A stretch of DNA of 38,184 nucleotides from an uncultured Ruminococcus sp. (GTDB lineage: Bacteria; Bacillota; Clostridia; Oscillospirales; Ruminococcaceae). The notes beneath the pieces were generated by a model that saw only the letters and a list, made by a program, of their open reading frames with translations, did not search any database and was not told where the DNA came from. Location of the stretch: positions 1 through 38,184 of the forward strand of contig CALESG010000068.1 in the NCBI GenBank assembly GCA_937907215.1, in the 5' to 3' direction. Position 1 is the stretch's first letter. The number at the start of each line of letters is the position of its first letter. Both the position numbers and the translations under genes were made by a program. Positions 26,652 to 34,006 of this stretch are shown in pieces.

Positions 26652-27482
26652 CTAGTTTAAATCATCATCATAATTATCCATAAAGCAGTGCTTTTCGTCA
26701 CCTAAATGATATGAGATTAAATGCTTTAAATCAACATTCCATACACTTCTAAAAATATGATGTTCTATATCAGGATTTTTTAACTTAAGTTTTTTTATAA
26801 GTTCTTTTACCTCTTGACGTTTGGAAATGTTTTGACTATAATCATTCTGATTTGAAGTGACTTTACAGGCACACCTAATAAATTTAAGATCATTTTCTTC
26901 AGTCCACTTTATAATTTCGTCTTCATGTACATAATACATGGGTCTTATTAACTGCATATTTTCATAATTATCACTATGCAGTTTAGGCATCATTGTCTGT
27001 ACTTGTCCACCATAGATCATTCCCATAAGTATAGTTTCTATTACATCGTTAAAATGATGACCAAGGGCAATTTTATTACAGCCACGTTCCATTGCTGCTT
27101 TATATAAAGCACCTCTTCGTAATCTTGAGCAGAGAAAGCAAGGATTGTTCTTTTCTCTTTCAATTGAATCAAATATTTTTGTATTAAATATATCAAGAGA
27201 GAGTCCAAGACGATTTGCATTATTAAGGATAATTTCAAGATTTTCAGAATTATAACCCGGATTCATACAAATGTACTTTACCGAAAATGGAACACCGCTT
27301 ATTTTTTGATATTTTTCTATGCATTTTGCAAGAATCATTGAATCTTTTCCACCCGAAACACATACCGCTATCTTATCGCCCGTACTTATCATATTAAATT
27401 CTCTTACACCTTTGGTAAAATTATTCCATATAGTCTTACGATAATTTTTCATTATGCTATCTATCACAAGATCATTTTCCAA
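26652..27482 (-). CDS. TtcA-family tRNA thiolation protein
   Basis: A 276-residue PP-loop ATPase. The PP-loop is AVCVSGGKDSMILAK (SGGKDS at about 43-48). Cys residues matching the TtcA iron-sulfur ligands are CFLC in NNPCFLCSRLRRGAL and RCACK near residue 210, and GHHFNDVIETILMGMIYGG matches the family. TtcA thiolates C32 of some tRNAs using an iron-sulfur cluster; in Clostridia related proteins of this length are common and the exact target is not certain. The frame extends to a GTG at 27491, but GAGGTG overlaps it, so TTG 27482, eight bases further, is preferred. The helicase frame begins 21 bp after the stop. Confidence 0.82.
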   Translation of the reverse strand: MENDLVIDSIMKNYRKTIWNNFTKGVREFNMISTGDKIAVCVSGGKDSMILAKCIEKYQKISGVPFSVKYICMNPGYNSENLEIILNNANRLGLSLDIFNTKIFDSIEREKNNPCFLCSRLRRGALYKAAMERGCNKIALGHHFNDVIETILMGMIYGGQVQTMMPKLHSDNYENMQLIRPMYYVHEDEIIKWTEENDLKFIRCACKVTSNQNDYSQNISKRQEVKELIKKLKLKNPDIEHHIFRSVWNVDLKHLISYHLGDEKHCFMDNYDDDLN

Positions 27483-27542
27483 AATCTGCACACCTCACAT
27501 TCAGGTATTATTATATCTTATAGCCGCTGATTTGTCAATTAT

Positions 27543-27630
27543 AAAATAAAAAGGACAGCCTTTTCGACATGTATACTTCAAGGTTTATAAAAAGATATTT
27601 AACCTTTAGTACGCATATCATTTTCTGTCC
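27543..27630 (-). terminator. Extended-hairpin terminator after the second alarmone synthetase
   Basis: On the minus strand GGACAG and CTGTCC close a long imperfect stem (ATATGCGTACT with AGTATACATGT, then AAGGTT with AACCTT), followed by CCTTTTTATTTT. The roughly 78-nt structure is unusually long for an intrinsic terminator in this window. Confidence 0.75.
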
Positions 27631-27660
27631 AATTTTAATATTTTTTACTATTACTATTTA

Positions 27661-28374
27661 TTATTCTAATAATTTCTTGTCCAGCTGAACTTTATCTCTA
27701 AGCATATCCATTTTTGAGTCAAGCTCTTCACTTAATTTAGCACATAAAAAAAGTTCTTTTGCCATATCGTCAGTAAATTCTACATTTTTCTTATATCTTA
27801 GCTGATGTTCAAGTGTTGCCCAGAAATCCATTGCAATAGTTCTTAGCTGTATCTCTACCTTCATTATTCGCTTTTCATGAGCTAAAAAGATTGGTACTGT
27901 TACAATAAGATGTAAACTGCGATAACCATTTGGCTTGGGATTTTTTATGTAGTCTTTTCTGGCAATTACAGTTATATCATCTTGCTTTGTAAATGCATTT
28001 GCAAGCATATAAACATCATCTGTAAATGAACATACAACACGTATACCAGCTACGTCATTAAGATGCTCTTCAATAGAATCAAGCGTAAAAGGATAACCAT
28101 TCTTTGTCAGCTTTTCCTTAATGCTATTGATTTTCTTTAGACGACTTTTTATACTGCTTATGGGATTTCTTTCATATTGAAGTGAAAATTCTTCATTAAG
28201 AACATTAAACTTTGTGGCAATTTCCATCATTGCACAACGATAATATGCCATAAGCTTTTGATAATTATAAAAACTGGAATATTGATCTTGATTTGATTCA
28301 TTTACAAAAAAATCATCTATATCTGAAATACTTATCTGTTCTTTTTTACTTTTTTCTTGGTTTATCACCATACT
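27661..28374 (-). CDS. Small alarmone synthetase (RelA/SpoT-like GTP pyrophosphokinase), copy 2
   Basis: A 237-residue synthetase-only (p)ppGpp enzyme. An N-terminal stretch (MVINQEKSKKEQISISDIDDF) precedes NPISSIKSRLKKINSIKEKLTKNG, DVAGIRVVCSFTDDVY, DYIKNPKPNGYRSLHLIV and VEIQLRTIAMDFWATLEHQLRY, aligning closely with the copy at 20320-21000. The C-terminus is a charged helical stretch. A frame extending to 28500 adds a hydrophobic segment that I reject as non-coding, because AAGGAG lies six bases before ATG 28374 and a promoter overlaps the extension. Two paralogues so close suggest division of labour, for example by different induction. Confidence 0.9.
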   Translation of the reverse strand, partial: SMVINQEKSKKEQISISDIDDFFVNESNQDQYSSFYNYQKLMAYYRCAMMEIATKFNVLNEEFSLQYERNPISSIKSRLKKINSIKEKLTKNGYPFTLDSIEEHLNDVAGIRVVCSFTDDVYMLANAFTKQDDITVIARKDYIKNPKPNGYRSLHLIVTVPIFLAHEKRIMKVEIQLRTIAMDFWATLEHQLRYKKNVEFTDDMAKELFLCAKLSEELDSKMDMLRDKVQLDKKLLE

Positions 28375-28389
28375 CAACTCCTTACTTAC

Positions 28390-28418
28390 ATTATACAACA
28401 TTTTATAAAAAAATGCAA
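28390..28418 (-). promoter_or_regulatory. Sigma-A promoter of the second alarmone synthetase gene
   Basis: On the minus strand TTGCAT (28418-28413), 17-bp spacer, TATAAT (28395-28390). It lies directly before the ribosome binding site, giving a very short leader of about 10-15 nt and excluding the longer reading frame. Confidence 0.78.
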
Positions 28419-28457
28419 CATATATCAGACAAAATATATGAGAGAAATATGTAAATA

Positions 28458-28512
28458 TATATAACAACAATGCCGCCCAATAAAAAATTACTGGCGGCAT
28501 TGCTGTTATATG
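28458..28512. repeat. Orphan long hairpin with GC-rich core
   Basis: Arms of about 20 bp (28458-28477 and 28493-28512; core AATGCCGCC / GGCGGCATT) around a 15-nt AT-rich loop. One position pairs only as G:U on the minus strand and mismatches on the plus strand. No gene ends here: the neighbours diverge from this spot. It lies upstream of both promoters. Confidence 0.75.
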
Positions 28513-28754
28513 GGATTATATTTATTAAGTAGAGGATTGCAAAAATAAATTGTAAACTGCTTTAATTTTCTGTTCTGTTTACAATAATTATTATACTACT
28601 CCAAAAACAAAATTTCAATGATAAAAACAATCATGTTTATTGCATATTTAATCATAATTTTATTTTTATAAATAAATATAACAAATTTTTTGTTAAGCAA
28701 TAATATCATACTTTCAGCACATAATACTTCTAATCAGTAAAAAAGAGGTGCGTT
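28513..28754 (+). promoter_or_regulatory. Upstream region of the pyruvate:ferredoxin oxidoreductase gene
   Basis: About 240 bp of AT-rich sequence. It holds an inverted repeat ATTGTAAAC (28549-28557) / GTTTACAAT (28577-28585) with a 19-bp gap, a possible operator. Several TATAAT-like sequences occur but no pair with good -35 spacing could be chosen. AGAGGTG precedes the start codon. Confidence 0.45.
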
Positions 28755-31700
28755 ATGAAAAGAGAAAAGAAAACTATGGATGGTAATCAAGCAGCTGCTC
28801 ATGTCGCATATGCATATACAGAAACGGCTGCTATATACCCTATTACTCCAGCTTCTGGCATGGCAGAATATATGGACGAATGGTCAGCAACAGGACGAAA
28901 AAATATATTTAATCAAACTGTAAAAGTAATTGAAATGCAATCCGAAGCGGGTGCTGCCGGCACTGTTCACGGTTCTTTAGCAGCTGGTGCATTAACATCA
29001 ACATTTACAGCATCTCAAGGGTTGCTTCTTATGCTTCCAAATATATACAAAATATCAGGCGAACTGCTTCCCGGAGTTTTTTATGTTGCAGCAAGAACTA
29101 TTGCATCTCACGCACTTTCCATATTCGGTGATCATTCTGATGTATATGCCTGTCGTCAAGCAGGTGCAGCAATGCTTTGTTCGTGCAGTGTTCAGGAAGT
29201 TATGGATCTTGCACCGGTTGCACATATAGCTTCTTTAAAGGGTAAATTGCCATGTATTTATTTTTTTGATGGATTTCGTACTTCACATGAAATTCAAAAG
29301 ATTGACGTGTGGAGCAATGAAAGTCTTTATAAGCTAATGGATTTTAATGCAATTGAAGAATTTAGAAACAATTCTCTAAATCCATATCATCAAAAAATCA
29401 TGGGGTCGTCACAGAATCCGGATATTTATTTTCAAAATAGAGAAGCTGCAAACTTATGTTATGAGAATTTTCCTAATATCATCAAAAGTATTATGAATAA
29501 AATAAACAATACTATTGGAACAGATTATGATTTATTTAATTATTATGGTGATGATAATGCTGAACATATAATCATAGCAATGGGTTCGGTATGCGAAACA
29601 GCTTTGGAAACCATAAAATATTTAAACATTAAGGGTGGAAAATTTGGCATTATAAAAGTACGTCTTTATAGACCGTTTTGTATAAAAAATTTTCTTGAAA
29701 AAATTCCAGATAATGTAAAACAAATAACTGTTCTTGACAGAACAAAAGAACCAGGCTCTGTAGGCGAACCTCTTTATCTTGATGTTGTCGCAGCACTTCG
29801 TAACAGTAAATTTGAAAAAATAACTGTATTTTCAGGAAGATATGGTTTAAGCTCTAAGGATACAACTCCGGCTCAAATTGCAGCTGTTCTATATAATAAT
29901 CAAAAAACCAGATTTACAATAGGTATTATAGATGATGTTACAAAACTTTCTTTAACAAATATAGAAAATATAGATCCGCTTAATTATAATATATTTCAGT
30001 GTAAATTTTGGGGACTCGGCGGTGATGGAACCATTAGTGCCAACAAATCATCAATAAAAATTATTGGCGATAATACAAATATGCAAGTACAAGCATATTT
30101 TGAATATGATTCCAAGAAATCACGTGGACTTACAATTTCGCATCTTCGTTTTGGAAATCACTCGATTCATGCACCTTATCTCATAAAAAAAGCCGATTTT
30201 GCAGCTTGTCATAATCCTGTATATATGCATAAATTTAATATAGTAGAAGAAGTAAAAGACGGTGGGATATTTCTACTTAATTGTGGATTTAAAGAAGATA
30301 AACTAAGCGAGTATTTGCCGGGACAAGTAAAAAAATATATTGCTGAGCATAATATACAATTTTTTATAATAGATGCCTTTGCAATAGGAAAGAAAATTGG
30401 GCTTAACAGCAAAATAAGTACTATTTTGCAGGCAGCTTTTTTTAAGACAACAGGCATTATGCAAGAAGATAAGGCAAAACAGCTTATGAAAAATGCTGCT
30501 AAAATGGCATATGAAAAAAAAGGCAGTAAAATTATTGAGATGAATTACCAAGCCATTTGTATGGGATTAGATGAAGTGCATAAAGTTGATGTACCAACAG
30601 AATGGAAATATTCAAAACCTACTCCACTCTCTGAAGAGATTATTCCTGATAGAAAAGAAATTATAGATTATGTAAAAAATATTCAAAAACCTATTGCAAC
30701 GCAGTATGGTGACAAGCTTCCTGTATCAGCTTTTTTAAAGTATAAAGATGGAAGCTTTCCAATGGGTACAACTGCTCATGAAAGACGAAATGTAGCTGTA
30801 GATATTCCAGTTTGGATTCCGGAAAATTGCATTCAATGCTGTCTTTGTTCATATGTATGTCCTCATGCAGTAATAAGACCTATTGTTATGACGAAAAAAG
30901 AACTTGAATCTGCTCCTGATGGAATGAAGAATATTTCTCTTATAGGCTTAAAAAGTGATGAACAATACAGTTTATCAATAATTATATCTGAAACTGATTG
31001 CACAGGATGTGGTTCATGTGTAGGTGTATGTCCGGGAAAAAAGGGCAATAAAGCTCTTGAAATGAAACCTGCTTTCCAAAAATCAGAGCATCAAGAATAT
31101 TTTGATTATGGAAAGCCTCTTCAAGATAAAAACGAAATAAGGCAAAGATTTAAAATAAGCACTATAAAAGGCAGCCAGTTCAGACAGCCGCTGCTTGAAT
31201 TTCATGGAGCTTGTGCCGGATGCGGTGAAACGCCCTATGCCAAGCTTGCTACTCAACTCTTCGGAGAAAGAATGTATATTGCAAATGCTACCGGATGTTC
31301 ATCTATATGGGCTAATTCTTCTCCTTCTGTTGCATATTGTATATCGCACAATGGAAAATCTCCTGCATGGTCAAATTCATTATTTGAAGACGGTGCTGAA
31401 TTTGGACTTGGCATGGCTATGGCTCATTGTGCAGTTAGAACACGTATGAAATCTCTTGCAGAATCACTTATGTCATATGAAAATATTACTTTTGAAGTAA
31501 AATCTGCTATAAGTAAATGGATCGAAACTTATGAAAATGGTGAGGAAAATTCATTTGCAAGTGATGAGCTTATTCAAATATTAAACAAAGTACCATTTGA
31601 AAATAGAACTTATGAAGTAAATGAGCTTATAAATCATAAAGAATATATTTCAAAAAAATCTTTCTGGGTATTCGGCGGTGATGGATTTGCATATGATATA

Positions 31701-32318
31701 GGATTTGGAGGAATTGACCATATAATAGCAAGTGGATATGATATAAACATCCTGATTTTTGATACCGAGGTTTATTCCAATACAGGAGGACAGTCATCAA
31801 AAGCTACACCAATAGGTGCAGATGCAAAATTTGCCTCTGGCGGAAAGAAAACTGTTAAAAAAAGTCTTGCGGCAATGATGATGACTTATAAAAATGTATA
31901 TGTAGCACAAGTTGCAATGGGTGCAGATTATAATCAAACATTAAAAGCAATGATCGAAGCTGAACGTTATAATGGTCCATCATTGATAATTGCTTATTCA
32001 CCTTGCATAAGTCATGGTATAAAAGCCGGACTTGGAAGTTCTCAAAATGAACAAGCTAAAGCAGTTAAATCCGGTTATTGGCAGCTTTTTAGATTTAATC
32101 CAGAATTTTATTCTCAAGGAAAAAGTCCATTGATTCTTGACAGCGATGAACCTACTCTTGATTTTAATGAATTTCTTTCAGGAGAACTGCGTTTTCAATC
32201 GACTAAAAAAATCGATCCTGAAAATGCAGAAAGTCTTGATGCTAAATCAAAAGAATATGCTGATGAAAGATATAAATGGCTTAAAACATTGCAGGAAATT
32301 TACAGACTTGACATCTAA
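28755..32318 (+). CDS. nifJ: Pyruvate:ferredoxin (flavodoxin) oxidoreductase
   Basis: A 1187-residue single-chain enzyme converting pyruvate and CoA to acetyl-CoA and CO2 while reducing ferredoxin, central to anaerobic fermentation. Domain I starts MDGNQAAAHVAYAYTETAAIYPITPAS. Two 4Fe-4S motifs sit in the ferredoxin-like domain: CIQCCLCSYVCP at about 691 and CTGCGSCVGVCP at about 749. A further cluster ligand pair is in HGACAGCGETPYAK (about 818). The TPP site is GGDGFAYDIGFGGIDHI then FDTEVYSNTGGQSSKATP at about 975. The length is typical of the homodimeric type. Its pyruvate comes from the pyruvate kinase encoded nearby. AGAGGTG fixes the start, and a shared terminator follows. Confidence 0.97.
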   Translation: MKREKKTMDGNQAAAHVAYAYTETAAIYPITPASGMAEYMDEWSATGRKNIFNQTVKVIEMQSEAGAAGTVHGSLAAGALTSTFTASQGLLLMLPNIYKISGELLPGVFYVAARTIASHALSIFGDHSDVYACRQAGAAMLCSCSVQEVMDLAPVAHIASLKGKLPCIYFFDGFRTSHEIQKIDVWSNESLYKLMDFNAIEEFRNNSLNPYHQKIMGSSQNPDIYFQNREAANLCYENFPNIIKSIMNKINNTIGTDYDLFNYYGDDNAEHIIIAMGSVCETALETIKYLNIKGGKFGIIKVRLYRPFCIKNFLEKIPDNVKQITVLDRTKEPGSVGEPLYLDVVAALRNSKFEKITVFSGRYGLSSKDTTPAQIAAVLYNNQKTRFTIGIIDDVTKLSLTNIENIDPLNYNIFQCKFWGLGGDGTISANKSSIKIIGDNTNMQVQAYFEYDSKKSRGLTISHLRFGNHSIHAPYLIKKADFAACHNPVYMHKFNIVEEVKDGGIFLLNCGFKEDKLSEYLPGQVKKYIAEHNIQFFIIDAFAIGKKIGLNSKISTILQAAFFKTTGIMQEDKAKQLMKNAAKMAYEKKGSKIIEMNYQAICMGLDEVHKVDVPTEWKYSKPTPLSEEIIPDRKEIIDYVKNIQKPIATQYGDKLPVSAFLKYKDGSFPMGTTAHERRNVAVDIPVWIPENCIQCCLCSYVCPHAVIRPIVMTKKELESAPDGMKNISLIGLKSDEQYSLSIIISETDCTGCGSCVGVCPGKKGNKALEMKPAFQKSEHQEYFDYGKPLQDKNEIRQRFKISTIKGSQFRQPLLEFHGACAGCGETPYAKLATQLFGERMYIANATGCSSIWANSSPSVAYCISHNGKSPAWSNSLFEDGAEFGLGMAMAHCAVRTRMKSLAESLMSYENITFEVKSAISKWIETYENGEENSFASDELIQILNKVPFENRTYEVNELINHKEYISKKSFWVFGGDGFAYDIGFGGIDHIIASGYDINILIFDTEVYSNTGGQSSKATPIGADAKFASGGKKTVKKSLAAMMMTYKNVYVAQVAMGADYNQTLKAMIEAERYNGPSLIIAYSPCISHGIKAGLGSSQNEQAKAVKSGYWQLFRFNPEFYSQGKSPLILDSDEPTLDFNEFLSGELRFQSTKKIDPENAESLDAKSKEYADERYKWLKTLQEIYRLDI

Positions 32319-32353
32319 AATTGGAATTTATAGTTGACGTTTAAATTATTTTT

Positions 32354-32417
32354 AAAGGCAGAACAGCATATTATATAAATATTATATTATAAAAATTCTA
32401 AATGCAGTTCTGCCTTT
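32354..32417. terminator. Bidirectional intrinsic terminator
   Basis: Outer arms AAAGGCAGAAC / GTTCTGCCTTT enclose an AT-rich, partly self-complementary loop; T-runs flank both sides. It is shared by the oxidoreductase (plus) and Spo0A-like (minus) genes. Confidence 0.85.
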
Positions 32418-32421
32418 TATT

Positions 32422-33096
32422 TTATAATCCCCATGTTCTAATCGTATCGGCAGCAAATATAATAAGTTCAGTATTGCTCGGCTTTGCTACAGGATAATTA
32501 AACTTTTCACTTACCTTCTTGGGACATTTTTCATATGCCAGTTCAATTGAATTTCTTATTGCACGTTCAACGCTGCTGCTCTGCACATTGTACTTCTTAG
32601 CTATAACATCATATATTTCATATGTTGAATGTTCCATTATTTCCGGTTTTAATGAAGCACAGACTATTCCAGTTCGAAGATATTTATAGCCTTTTAAATT
32701 TGTTTGTATCCCCATTTCACGGATAAAACTAGATGCTAACCGTTCGGCTTTAACTTTGTTGCCGCCGCAATTAGTATAAAATTTTATAAGGCTGCATATA
32801 CTGTTCACACCTATATTTTTTGATACATATAACATATTGTCATTGTATAAAATCATATTTATGATATTCTTATCATTGCTTATTACGATTACCTGAACGC
32901 AACTTTGAATATACTTTTCAGGATTATCGGTTACAATAATTCTATATTTTTCAAAAAACATTTCTTTATCAAAAGCTTTTATCTCTTTGTCGCTGACAAC
33001 GGCATATACACCTAACTTTTGGAGTTCGGATGCTAATTTGACTCCAAAGCTCTTATCAGTCATTTCAATTAAAATTTTAACACTTAAACTAATCAT
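32422..33096 (-). CDS. Spo0A-like response regulator with degenerate receiver
   Basis: A 224-residue protein. The C-terminal half (about 115-224) is a clear Spo0A DNA-binding domain: IREMGIQTNLKGYKYLRTGI, YDVIAKKYNVQSSSVERAIRNSIELAYEK (recognition helix region, SxVERAIR) and YPVAKPSNTELIIFAADTIR. The N-terminal half has receiver-like length and hydrophobic pattern but lacks the paired acidic residues after the first strand (ILIEMTDKSF instead of a DD pair), the phosphoacceptor Asp before a MP block, and the conserved Lys near the end. It should therefore not be a normal phosphorelay target. It may be a phosphorylation-independent regulator or a decaying spo0A. AGGAAG precedes the ATG. Its promoter and 0A boxes lie at 33328-33391, separated from the gene by a MITE-like element. 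Confidence 0.87.
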   Translation of the reverse strand: MISLSVKILIEMTDKSFGVKLASELQKLGVYAVVSDKEIKAFDKEMFFEKYRIIVTDNPEKYIQSCVQVIVISNDKNIINMILYNDNMLYVSKNIGVNSICSLIKFYTNCGGNKVKAERLASSFIREMGIQTNLKGYKYLRTGIVCASLKPEIMEHSTYEIYDVIAKKYNVQSSSVERAIRNSIELAYEKCPKKVSEKFNYPVAKPSNTELIIFAADTIRTWGL

Positions 33097-33124
33097 ATTT
33101 CAACTTCCTATATAGTATTCTTTA

Positions 33125-33296
33125 GGCAACACCGCACAAAGATTGTGCATCAGATGCACAGTCAGATTCTTCGTCAAATTGCATAAAAATTTCGCAGGCA
33201 GGCTGTCGCCTGTCAAGGAATTTTTGTGTGATATGATGAAAAATATGCAAGCAGATGATGTGCAAAGCCGCTAGGCGTGCTTTGTGCGGTGTTGCC
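33125..33296. mobile_element. MITE-like element with terminal inverted repeats and TTTA duplication
   Basis: A 172-bp element bounded by perfect 17-bp terminal inverted repeats (GGCAACACCGCACAAAG and its complement) and flanked by TTTA on both sides (33121-33124 and 33297-33300), a 4-bp target duplication. Inside are further palindromes: TGTGCATC/GATGCACA at about 33145-33161 and a GC-richer hairpin around GCAGGC/GCCTG at about 33201-33218. There is no open frame long enough for a transposase, so it must be mobilised in trans. It lies 28 bp upstream of the Spo0A-like start codon. Confidence 0.85.
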
Positions 33297-33300
33297 TTTA

Positions 33301-33607
33301 ATAATCCGCTTCTCTTGCGTTGAGTTTTGTCGAATTATGTAATATATTATACTTACTGCGAAAATTTATGTAAATACCTAATTTTGTCGAATGGCAACAT
33401 GATTTATATAATTCTTTGATTATCATATGATATTTATGTATTCTGATTTATTATGTGAAAAAAGTGTGAAACTTTCAATTTTGTATTTTCATATTATTTA
33501 AAATATGATATAATGTAAAAAGTATTCTTATTTATGGCAAATGTAAACAGTTGTTTTTTATATGGAAATTATGGGGATTTTTATCTGTATAGAAAGGAAA
33601 CATTATC
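33301..33607 (+). promoter_or_regulatory. Intergenic region with -10 element of the downstream cluster
   Basis: Besides the minus-strand promoter and 0A boxes, a TATAAT at 33509-33514 on the plus strand lies about 94 bp upstream of the first gene of the four-gene cluster. A -35 is unclear (TTTCAT, 16 bp upstream, is possible). The 0A boxes are more than 110 bp upstream of this -10, so their influence on the cluster is uncertain. Confidence 0.5.
33328..33391 (-). promoter_or_regulatory. Promoter of the Spo0A-like gene between two 0A boxes
   Basis: On the minus strand TTTACA (33374-33369), 17-bp spacer and TATAAT (33351-33346) form a good sigma-A promoter. Two identical elements TTTTGTCGAAT, read on the plus strand at 33325-33335 and 33382-33392, contain perfect 0A boxes (TGTCGAA at 33328-33334 and 33385-33391). 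One box lies 10 bp upstream of the -35, the other just downstream of the predicted start of transcription. This matches Spo0A-type control, possibly autoregulation. Confidence 0.75.
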
Positions 33608-34003
33608 ATGAATTTCAGAGATAAAATGAACAACTTCTTTCGTGGACGCTATGGCTATGATGAGCTTAATAAATTTTTACTTGTAATGTACATAATATTT
33701 ATCATGATAAATTTATTCACAAGATTTTATTTACTTAATATTCTCTCTTTTGTTATAGCCATTATACTGTTGTTTAGGATATTTTCTAAAAATATAGAAA
33801 AAAGATATGCTGAAAACAGGAAATTTATGGATATTACAGCTCCGATTCGTGTGTGGTTTGATAATATACGAAATTCATCTAAATCGTCAAGCAAAGTTTT
33901 CGTTTGTTCAAAGTGTTACCAAAAAGTACGTGTTCCAAAAGGAAAAGGTAAAATCGAAATAACTTGCCCTAAATGCAATTATAAATTTATAAAGCGGAGT
34001 TGA
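33608..34003 (+). CDS. Small membrane protein with C-terminal zinc ribbon
   Basis: A 131-residue protein. A basic N-terminal stretch (FRGRYGYDELNKFL) is followed by two membrane helices at about 24-40 and 42-58, then a charged linker and a C-terminal zinc ribbon with two CxxC pairs (VCSKCYQKVRVPKGKGKIEITCPKCNYKF). The ribbon resembles the MJ0042/zinc-ribbon type with a basic, glycine-containing spacer. Function is unknown. GAAAGG precedes the ATG. The next gene starts three bases after the stop, so the two are almost certainly cotranscribed. Confidence 0.82.
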   Translation: MNFRDKMNNFFRGRYGYDELNKFLLVMYIIFIMINLFTRFYLLNILSFVIAIILLFRIFSKNIEKRYAENRKFMDITAPIRVWFDNIRNSSKSSSKVFVCSKCYQKVRVPKGKGKIEITCPKCNYKFIKRS

Positions 34004-34006
34004 ATT

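Noticed and set aside
27564..27570. TGTCGAA on the minus strand as a further 0A box
   Set aside because: It lies in the terminator hairpin of the alarmone synthetase, lacks the TTTT prefix of the other two and is not near a promoter.
28375..28500. Hydrophobic N-terminal extension of the second alarmone synthetase, looking like a membrane anchor
   Set aside because: A promoter (28390-28418) and ribosome binding site lie inside it, directly before ATG 28374, and relatives lack such a segment.
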